Source: Deltaproteobacteria bacterium (GTDB lineage Bacteria > Myxococcota_A > UBA9160 > SMWR01). From it: 32,280 nt of DNA. The translations under genes were made by a program, and so were the position numbers. Positions 7,807 through 14,283 of this stretch are shown here, in pieces. The notes below the pieces were generated by a model. It worked only from the letters and a program-made list of their open reading frames with translations, searched no databases and was not told where the DNA came from. The stretch covers positions 1 through 32,280 of the forward strand of contig JAFDEI010000032.1 in NCBI GenBank assembly GCA_019310425.1, written 5' to 3'. Each line of letters starts with the position of its first letter. The first letter of the stretch is position 1.

Positions 7807-10017
7807 ATGCAGCCAATCGTCCCGGATCCTCCGAGCCCTCTACGCGCCGCACTGGGCCTGCTCGCGTCCGTACTCGCGCTGTGCACGGTCGTCGTCGTCG
7901 CGCACGGAGAACCGCGCGAACCGGAAGAGACGCTGCGGGAGTCGCCGCCCGAGACGATCCTGTCCGCGATCGAGCAGCTCGAGTCTCAGCACGATGCGAA
8001 GTGCCAGTCGTCGGCCAGCCGCTTCGAGGACTTCCTGTTCGGGACGCCACTCTCGGCCCAGGCCCGCCTCGCCCACGATGAAGCGAAGCGGCGCGTCGCG
8101 CTGCGGCTCTGGTCTGCGGCTTCGCGGTCGGCTGCGGAGGCGGGTGACGCGACGATCGAGGCCGGACATGTCGACCGCGAAGCTGCAGCGATCGCGATAC
8201 CGACACAGCAGGACGACGGGCGGATCCGCCTCGAGCTCGCAAGCGGACGTGCGGTCGAGCTCGAAGGCCGCCGGCTGGAGCAATACGCGAGCATCGCGTA
8301 CTCGCTCCGAGCCGTGCTTGCCGTCGATCAGGAACAGCTCCTGGCGGGCGGCGATCCGCTCCGGCCGCTCTCGCGCGAGGGAGTCGACGCCCTTGCGCGC
8401 GCGCTCGATCTCCTGAGCCTGGCCGCTCTGGAGCTCGCGGATCGCGATGCTCGGATGCGAAACGAGTTCGAGGTTGCGAAGCGGAGTCTGATCTCGGCCT
8501 GGGCTCGCGTCGCGCCAATGCCCGAAGCCGCTGCCGGAAGTGACGCTCTTGCGGCCCGCTCGGCTTCTCCCGACCCCGCAATAGTGCGCGCGCAGTCGCT
8601 CGCGCTGCTCGAGCGGATCGCGGATGGGAAGCTCTTGGCCTACCAGCGCTACAACGACATCGACGGGAAAGAGGCGCACAAGCTCCTGGTCTTCAACATC
8701 AGTCGCTTCTACGCCCGGCAGCCGCTCTCGCGCTACCGAACGGATCGCCGGACCTTCATCGCGGCCTTCCGGAGCCGGCTGGATACGTTCGCCGGCGAGC
8801 TCCTGCAGGCCGCCGACGAGCGAGCGAGCGCAGCGGGACACCACCTGATCCGCGCCGCGGACGCGCAAGCTGCCACCCAGCACCTCGTCCCGCAGCGGAT
8901 CGACGAGTTCGAGGATGTGCACGTCTTCCCCAATCTGCCCGCAGAGGCGCGAGTGACCCTCGAGGCGTTCGACTGCGACTCGCTGCGAGACTTCGGGCTT
9001 CACTGGCGCTCCCTGGTGCGCGCGGCCCGGGCGGCCCCCGATGCCCGGCGCCTGCCGGATCCGATCGCTGCGGAAATCCTCGCCGAGACCATCTCGCAGT
9101 ACGGCGTGCTGCTGCTCCGCCTGGCCGGCGAGATCGCCGATCAGGGTGTCGCGGCCGTGCGTCTCCACCCGGACCACCTGGCCCCGGCGGCCGCGGTCGC
9201 CGGTGACCGCGCCCTGCGCCACCGGACCGCGCCCGCTCACGAGCCGGCCTCGGGTGTCATCGCGTCGGCGCCGGGCTCCACGGCGCCACCCGACGGCGAG
9301 CGCTTCTTCAGCGATGTCACCGTCGCAGCGGGCATCGACTTCACGCACCGCTCGTCCCGTTGGCTGGGAGAGTTCCGGCAGCGTCTGCTCAAGACACCGC
9401 CGACCTTCTCGGGCGGTGGTGTCGCGGCGGAGGACGTCGATGGCGACGGGGACGTCGACCTGCTCTTCGTGGGTGGCGGTGGGAACGCGCTCTACCTGAA
9501 CGACGGCAGCGGTCGCTTCACGGACGTCACGGAGCAGGCCGCGCTCGCGGCCGTGCGACCCGACGGAACACACGGTGAGCCCCGCAACCCGCTGTTCGCC
9601 GACTTCGACAACGACGGGCGCCCCGACGTGCTGATCACCTACGTGAACGATGACCACCGTCTCTACCGCAACCTCGGGAGCGCCCGCTTCGAGGATGTCT
9701 CGGCCGCCGCCGGACTCGGCGGGGCGGGCCTGGTGGGCGGCCCGGCGACGGTCTTCGACTTCGACGGCGACGGGCTGCTCGACATCTATGTGAGCTACTT
9801 CGGCGACTATCTCCACGGCGTCATGCCGACCCTCGAACGCGACAACCGCAATGCGCTGCCCAACCGGCTCTTCCGCAACCTCGGGAACCTCCGGTTCAGC
9901 GACGTCAGCGCGGGGAGCAACGCGGACGACACCGGCTGGGCCCAGGCGGTCTCGACACCGGCTGGGCCCAGGCGGTCTCCCACACGGACTTCGACCGGGA
10001 CGGGCGGCAGGACCTGA
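7807..10017 (+). CDS. CRTAC1-like FG-GAP protein with large N-terminal helical domain, 5' part of a frameshifted gene
   Basis: The ATG at 7807 starts a hydrophobic leader (LRAALGLLASVLALCTVVVV) followed by a mainly alpha-helical region to about residue 490 that I do not recognise. From about residue 500 (FFSDVTVAAGIDFTH) the sequence is CRTAC1-like, with FG-GAP/VCBS loops DVDGDGDVDLLF, DFDNDGRPDVLI and DFDGDGLLDIYV. The reading frame goes off-family after DDTGWAQAVS, where a perfect 26-bp tandem duplication (9928-9979) shifts the frame and leads to a stop at 10017. Deleting one unit joins this frame to the next fragment (VSHTDFDRDGRQDLIVANDY). The intact gene would span 7807-11018 and encode about 1061 residues. 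As it stands, the product would lack the last repeats and the ASPIC/UnbV domain. It would be a secreted or membrane-anchored propeller protein; the partner is unknown. Confidence 0.85.
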   Translation: MQPIVPDPPSPLRAALGLLASVLALCTVVVVAHGEPREPEETLRESPPETILSAIEQLESQHDAKCQSSASRFEDFLFGTPLSAQARLAHDEAKRRVALRLWSAASRSAAEAGDATIEAGHVDREAAAIAIPTQQDDGRIRLELASGRAVELEGRRLEQYASIAYSLRAVLAVDQEQLLAGGDPLRPLSREGVDALARALDLLSLAALELADRDARMRNEFEVAKRSLISAWARVAPMPEAAAGSDALAARSASPDPAIVRAQSLALLERIADGKLLAYQRYNDIDGKEAHKLLVFNISRFYARQPLSRYRTDRRTFIAAFRSRLDTFAGELLQAADERASAAGHHLIRAADAQAATQHLVPQRIDEFEDVHVFPNLPAEARVTLEAFDCDSLRDFGLHWRSLVRAARAAPDARRLPDPIAAEILAETISQYGVLLLRLAGEIADQGVAAVRLHPDHLAPAAAVAGDRALRHRTAPAHEPASGVIASAPGSTAPPDGERFFSDVTVAAGIDFTHRSSRWLGEFRQRLLKTPPTFSGGGVAAEDVDGDGDVDLLFVGGGGNALYLNDGSGRFTDVTEQAALAAVRPDGTHGEPRNPLFADFDNDGRPDVLITYVNDDHRLYRNLGSARFEDVSAAAGLGGAGLVGGPATVFDFDGDGLLDIYVSYFGDYLHGVMPTLERDNRNALPNRLFRNLGNLRFSDVSAGSNADDTGWAQAVSTPAGPRRSPTRTSTGTGGRT
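9928..9979 (+). repeat. Perfect 26-bp tandem duplication causing a frameshift
   Basis: Bases 9928-9953 are repeated exactly at 9954-9979. Each unit runs from gacaccggct to ggcggtctc. Because 26 is not a multiple of three, the second unit moves the CRTAC1-like reading frame by two bases. Removing either unit restores a continuous FG-GAP sequence across the junction. Confidence 0.97.
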
Positions 10018-10019
10018 TC

Positions 10020-11018
10020 GTGGCGAATGATTACGGGCGCAACGCATTCCTGCGCAACTTGGGCTCGGGGCGCTTCGAGAACGTGACGGCGGCACTGGGA
10101 ATGACCAAGGCGTTCCACTCGATGAACGTCGGGATCGCGGATCTCAACGACGACGACTTCCCGGACGTCTACATCTCGAACCTCGCCACGCTGGTGAAGG
10201 ACGACAAATACACCTTCCCGGACGGGAACACGCCGCTTCAGTTCGACCTGCGCGCGATGGCGGGAATGCTCGTCAAGGAATCGAACGTGCTCTACTTGTC
10301 CCGCCTTCACGAGAAGCAGCTCGTCGCCTACGCACCGTCGAGAGACGTCGAGCGGGGCGAGACCTCCACCGGCTGGGCCTGGGACGCGGAGTTTCTCGAC
10401 TTCGACCACGACGGCGACGACGACCTGTACGTGGTCAACGGCACCAACGACTTCAACACCTTCTCGATGGTGTATCGGCGCTTCCACGACGACGGGACCT
10501 CCAGCGAGCACGTTCTCGACCACCGACGCGAGTCGAACGTCTTCTTCCGAAACGAGGGCGGGAAGCTCGTGAACGTCTCCCGCGAGAGCGGCGCCGACTT
10601 CACCGCGAACTCGCGCAGCACCGCTTACCTCGATCTCGAGGGGGACGGAGACCTCGACATCGCAGTGAACAATTTCCACGGCAAGGCGACGATCCTGCGC
10701 AACGACGCCGCCAAGCGGGGTGGCTGGCTGAAGCTGCGCCTCGTCGGAGACCCGGAACGCGGCACGAGCCGCGATGCGATCGGCACGCGCATCACGGTGA
10801 TCACCGCGGACGGCTCACGCCGACACCGGGAGGTGCAGGGCGGCTCGGGCTATCTGTCGTTCAACCCCACGCAGCAGCACGTCGGCCTCGGCGGCTTCAC
10901 CGCCGCGGACGCCCTGATCACCTGGCCGAACGGCGACGTCCAGACCGTGGCCGGGCTGGCCGCAAACGCGGCCTACGAGGTGCGCCAGGGGCGGGCGGGC
11001 GCGCAAGCGGCGGACTGA
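10020..11018 (+). CDS. 3' part of the frameshifted CRTAC1-like gene: FG-GAP repeats and ASPIC/UnbV domain
   Basis: This 332-residue reading frame continues the upstream protein after the 26-bp duplication. Coding character in this frame is already visible from about 9980 (HTDFDRDGRQDLIV). It contains further VCBS loops (DLNDDDFPDVYI, DFDHDGDDDLYV, DLEGDGDLDIAV) and ends with a full ASPIC/UnbV domain (RHREVQGGSGYLSFNPTQQH ... ALITWPNGDVQTV). The nominal GTG at 10020 has no Shine-Dalgarno and no secretion signal, so independent translation of a functional exported protein is unlikely. It should be read as the C-terminal third of the 7807-11018 gene, either a recent pseudogene or an assembly or sequencing artefact. 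Confidence 0.85.
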   Translation: MANDYGRNAFLRNLGSGRFENVTAALGMTKAFHSMNVGIADLNDDDFPDVYISNLATLVKDDKYTFPDGNTPLQFDLRAMAGMLVKESNVLYLSRLHEKQLVAYAPSRDVERGETSTGWAWDAEFLDFDHDGDDDLYVVNGTNDFNTFSMVYRRFHDDGTSSEHVLDHRRESNVFFRNEGGKLVNVSRESGADFTANSRSTAYLDLEGDGDLDIAVNNFHGKATILRNDAAKRGGWLKLRLVGDPERGTSRDAIGTRITVITADGSRRHREVQGGSGYLSFNPTQQHVGLGGFTAADALITWPNGDVQTVAGLAANAAYEVRQGRAGAQAAD

Positions 11019-11268
11019 GAGGCTCCCATCTCGGCTTTGCATCAGGTATTCGCCCCAAAATATTCGAAGAAAAAGAGCCCAGTGAGTTAACAGATCAGCG
11101 ACTCGAAAGGCTCTAGGGCTTCCCAAGTTGCGCTCTAATGTCGCTGTTCTTCCTCCAAGCCACGGAGACACGACTTCAGGTAGCGGTTGCTCTCGTTGCG
11201 CGTTAACTAGCCGCCTCCCCTTCCCGGGGTGCCCCAAGCAAATACCGAGCCGGGAGTCAAGTTATTCG

Positions 11269-11297
11269 TTGACAATCGCACAACCCAGCGAGAGAAT
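11269..11297 (+). promoter_or_regulatory. Sigma-70-like promoter for the PEP-CTERM gene
   Basis: A perfect -35 hexamer TTGACA (11269-11274) is followed by a 17-bp spacer and GAGAAT (11292-11297, 4 of 6 matches to TATAAT). Transcription would start near 11304, leaving a leader of about 35 nt with a GGGAGG Shine-Dalgarno at 11323-11328. The surrounding 320-bp gap (11019-11338) is less GC-rich than the genes around it. It holds no gene I can support, only AT-rich stretches and two GTTAAC sites. Confidence 0.5.
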
Positions 11298-11338
11298 TGA
11301 TACTGAGGCGTGATATGCCTCCGGGAGGTGTCTCGACC

Positions 11339-12745
11339 ATGCTAGTCAGCAGACTCGTCACCATTTCGCTCGCGATCGGACTCTTAATCATTTCGGCGGC
11401 AAGCGAGTCGTTCGCCGGCACGAAGCTCTACAAAGGCTCCTGGATCGCCGAGTCGTTCGGCAACGACCGGGTGGGTATCGGGACGCTGGAGTCGCAGTAC
11501 TTCGAGGTGCTGGGGATTCCACAGGGCGCCAACTGTCATCCCAATGCGCCGCTGTGCCCCATCTCATCGACACCCGTCACGACGGCCGGAGCCGGGACCG
11601 TGTTTAATCCCATCGGGCCTGGCTGCAGGGCGCTCACGGCGGGCGAAACTCCGCGTCCTGCGAAGGGCGACACGCTCCGACCTCCCAACGGCAAGGCGGC
11701 GGGTGCCCCTCAATTCGGCTGCCCCGGGCCTGCCCCCTGCACCTGCTCAGCGACTGCGAACAAATTTGGTCCACCCTGCGACAAGACACCCCCGCTCTAT
11801 CGGAACTCGGCCTTCTTCACCGTGGGCGGAGCAGCGAGCAACCAGACCTGCACCGGCGCCCAAACAGTCCTGCTAGGCAAGACGACGGCATACCTGGCGC
11901 CGGGCGACCCCAAGCGCGGCATCGCGATGAAGGGCGCCCCCGTTTCGGGCTCCGCGAACGCGACGACGACGGGTACCTCCTTCAAGTTCCCCGCGGCTCT
12001 CGCGACACCGGGGCCGGGAAACGGCATGCGCCGGACGGACCAGGGTTCTTTCATCGGCGAGGGGCCGTACCTCTACAGCTACACCTACGCCAATCTGCGG
12101 AACGACGCGGGGAGCTTCGGGCCCGGTAAAGGCTTCTTCTCGACGGCTGCCGCTCCCACCACACTGGTGTTCGACCAGCAGGCCGGCGGAACCACTGTCC
12201 AGAAGGTCACGGTGAAGCGAGGGTCGAACCGCTTTGGCGGCGTCATGAAGCTCCTGGGAACCTACAGCAACAAGGTCTGCTACTTCTACGCGGGCGGCTG
12301 CGGGCTCGGCTACGGCACCTGGGGGTACCAGAATGTCGGGGCGGCGGGCTACAAGAGCGGCGGCGTCGTGACGGCTTCCTATACGACTCAATTCGTGCAG
12401 GTCTACTACAACACGGCGATCGCGACCTTCGCCAAGTACGATGTCGTCGAGCAGCGCTTCCCGTGGACGACGGGGACCGTGACGCTCACAGCCACCGCGC
12501 GCGGGCCCAACAAGACCTTCGAGCAACGCAAGGGCTTCGACAACCGAACGGGCTCCGGCTACGGGACGGTCCAGCTGGTGAGCCCGCTGCTCACGCAATG
12601 GCTCGCGCAATCCGCGAACGCCGTAAAGATGGAGACCGGCGGCATCGCGGTCATGCAAATCAAGTTCCTGCCGGAGCCTGGCGGGATTGCCAGCTTGATC
12701 GCCGGCGTATCGATGCTGTGTGTGTTCGGCCGATTGCGACGCTGA
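11339..12745 (+). CDS. PEP-CTERM sorting-signal surface protein
   Basis: From ATG 11339 the protein has 468 residues. It carries an N-terminal signal peptide (MLVSRLVTISLAIGLLIISA, cleavage probably after ESFA). The C-terminus has the tripartite PEP-CTERM signal: LPEPGG, a hydrophobic helix (IASLIAGVSMLCVFG) and a basic end (RLRR). Exosortases recognise and cleave this signal while moving the protein to the outer surface or exopolysaccharide. The mature region is Gly/Thr/Ser/Asn-rich and beta-prone with about ten cysteines, one group Pro/Cys-rich (CPGPAPCTC); no enzymatic domain is recognised. The start is chosen for the signal peptide and the GGGAGG site 10 nt upstream; ATG 11315 and TTG 11297 are in-frame alternatives. 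It appears monocistronic, with promoter-like hexamers before it and a strong terminator after it. No exosortase is in the window. Confidence 0.87.
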   Translation: MLVSRLVTISLAIGLLIISAASESFAGTKLYKGSWIAESFGNDRVGIGTLESQYFEVLGIPQGANCHPNAPLCPISSTPVTTAGAGTVFNPIGPGCRALTAGETPRPAKGDTLRPPNGKAAGAPQFGCPGPAPCTCSATANKFGPPCDKTPPLYRNSAFFTVGGAASNQTCTGAQTVLLGKTTAYLAPGDPKRGIAMKGAPVSGSANATTTGTSFKFPAALATPGPGNGMRRTDQGSFIGEGPYLYSYTYANLRNDAGSFGPGKGFFSTAAAPTTLVFDQQAGGTTVQKVTVKRGSNRFGGVMKLLGTYSNKVCYFYAGGCGLGYGTWGYQNVGAAGYKSGGVVTASYTTQFVQVYYNTAIATFAKYDVVEQRFPWTTGTVTLTATARGPNKTFEQRKGFDNRTGSGYGTVQLVSPLLTQWLAQSANAVKMETGGIAVMQIKFLPEPGGIASLIAGVSMLCVFGRLRR

Positions 12746-12770
12746 GCCGGACCGTCGATCTAGCTGCCTC

Positions 12771-12796
12771 GAAGCCCGGGCGATCGCCCGGGCTTC
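12771..12796 (+). terminator. Strong Rho-independent-type terminator after the PEP-CTERM gene
   Basis: Bases 12771-12796 are a perfect 26-bp palindrome (GAAGCCCGGGC, GATC centre, GCCCGGGCTTC) giving an 11-bp GC-rich stem and 4-nt loop. It is followed by a T-containing tail (GTTGCGTTGG). It lies 25 bp after the PEP-CTERM stop codon. Confidence 0.75.
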
Positions 12797-12870
12797 GTTG
12801 CGTTGGCGGTCACACAAGCAAGCATCTTGCCTTGCCGTTGATTCGAATCAGTCGATGCTAGAGTAGGCCC

Positions 12871-14265
12871 ATGTCGAACCGCCTCTTCGCCCGGCGACTG
12901 TTCTTCATCGTCGTCGCAACTGGACTCATCCTGGGCGGTGTGGCCGTGCAGGTCGACATCCGCACGAACCCGCGACCGCTCGGCGGCCCGGACGAGATCG
13001 CCAGCCTCGCGGCGCGAGACGATCTCAATCTGCTCTTCGTCTTGATCGATACCCTGCGCGCCGATCGTCTGAGCGCCTACGGCTATCGTCGCGAGACGAG
13101 CCCGAACATCGACGCGCTTGCGGCCACGGGGGTTCGCTTCGCGGAGAACCTCTCCCAGTCGTCCTGGACGAAGTGCTCGATGGCTTCGCTGTGGACGGGC
13201 TCCTACCCGGCGCGGACCGGCGTGACTCGCGCCCCCCAGGTCATCTCCGAGAACGCTCGAATGCCCGCTGAGATCCTGAAGGACGCCGGCTTTCGCACCT
13301 ATGCGATCTGGCGAAACGGCTGGATCCGTCCGGGCTTCGGCTTCAGCCAGGGCTTCGAGGTCTACCACAGCCCGCGGGCCACTCCGGTTCCGGCGAGTGT
13401 ACGTCGCGAGCGGCCGGCCGCCTCCATCGTCGGCACCGACCAGGATACGATCCATTCGGCGATCGAATTCCTGCGCACGCACGGCAACGAGCGCTGGTTC
13501 CTCTATCTCCACCTGATGGACGTCCACCAGTACGTCTACGACGAGAATTCCGCGCTCTTCGGGACCACGTATTCGGACATCTACGACAACTCGATTCGCT
13601 GGACCGACCGCGTGCTGGGGAGCCTGATCGACGAGCTCGACGCGCGCGGGCTGCGGGAGAAGACCCTGGTCGTGCTGGCGGCCGATCACGGCGAAGCCTT
13701 CGGCGAGCACGGCCGGGAAGGGCATGCTCGGGACGTCTACGGAGAGGTCACCACGACCCCGCTGATCGTGAGCTTTCCGTTTCGTCTCGAGCCCGGCGTA
13801 GTCGTCGAGAGCCCGAGCGAGAACGTGGATCTCTGGCCGACTCTCCTCGACCTGCTCGGCCTGTCGCCCCTCGAAGACCCCGACGGCCGCTCGCGCCGAC
13901 CGGAACTCCTCGCGGCCGTTCGTGGTGAGCCCGCACCGGCGAACGAGAGCCTGCGGTTTTCACACATCGACCAGTCGTGGGGTCGGAGCGCGCGCAAGCC
14001 GCGCCCGATGGTCTCGGTCAGCGAGGGGTCGTATCGGCTCTTCCGCAAGGAGGGCGCTGATTCTCCCGAGCTGTTCGATCGCTCCACGGATCCCTACGAG
14101 CAGGTCGACCTGGCGCTGGAACGGCCCGAGGTGTTGGCGCGCATGACCCAGCTCGCGGAAGACTACCTGGCACGTTCACCCGCCGACTGGGCGGGCGGGG
14201 CCGACGTAGAGATCGATCCCAAGGAACTCGAGCAACTGCGTGCCCTCGGCTACCAGGTCGAGTAG
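12871..14265 (+). CDS. Sulfatase-fold (alkaline phosphatase superfamily) hydrolase or transferase with a Thr nucleophile position
   Basis: The 464-residue protein starts with a basic N-terminus and a hydrophobic helix (FFIVVATGLILGGVAVQV), a signal anchor placing the catalytic domain in the periplasm. Sulfatase-fold metal motifs are present: LLFVLIDTLRADRLSAYGY (Asp60) and LAADHGEAFGEHG (Asp272, His273), plus HLMDVHQ. In the nucleophile segment SSWTKCSMASLWTGSYP, alignment to the sulfatase signature CxPSRxSLLTG puts Thr100 where sulfatases have Cys or Ser. The formylglycine-dependent mechanism therefore looks unlikely. Thr is the nucleophile in related phosphoethanolamine and phosphoglycerol transferases of the same fold, so phosphotransfer or phosphodiester hydrolysis is equally plausible. 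It is convergent with the TonB-dependent receptor. Fold is confident, substrate unknown. Confidence 0.88.
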   Translation: MSNRLFARRLFFIVVATGLILGGVAVQVDIRTNPRPLGGPDEIASLAARDDLNLLFVLIDTLRADRLSAYGYRRETSPNIDALAATGVRFAENLSQSSWTKCSMASLWTGSYPARTGVTRAPQVISENARMPAEILKDAGFRTYAIWRNGWIRPGFGFSQGFEVYHSPRATPVPASVRRERPAASIVGTDQDTIHSAIEFLRTHGNERWFLYLHLMDVHQYVYDENSALFGTTYSDIYDNSIRWTDRVLGSLIDELDARGLREKTLVVLAADHGEAFGEHGREGHARDVYGEVTTTPLIVSFPFRLEPGVVVESPSENVDLWPTLLDLLGLSPLEDPDGRSRRPELLAAVRGEPAPANESLRFSHIDQSWGRSARKPRPMVSVSEGSYRLFRKEGADSPELFDRSTDPYEQVDLALERPEVLARMTQLAEDYLARSPADWAGGADVEIDPKELEQLRALGYQVE

Positions 14266-14269
14266 TGCG

Positions 14270-14283
14270 GCCCCGAGCGGGGC
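14270..14283. terminator. Bidirectional hairpin between convergent sulfatase-fold and receptor genes
   Basis: GCCCC-GAGC-GGGGC gives a 5-bp (up to 6-bp) GC stem. It fills almost all of the 18-bp gap between the two convergent stop codons. It lacks a T-tract on either strand. Confidence 0.45.

Noticed and set aside
7840-10095. Minus-strand reading frame of 751 codons
   Set aside because: Mirror of the CRTAC1-like gene; low-complexity Val/Arg/Glu composition and no motifs, while the plus strand has calcium loops throughout.
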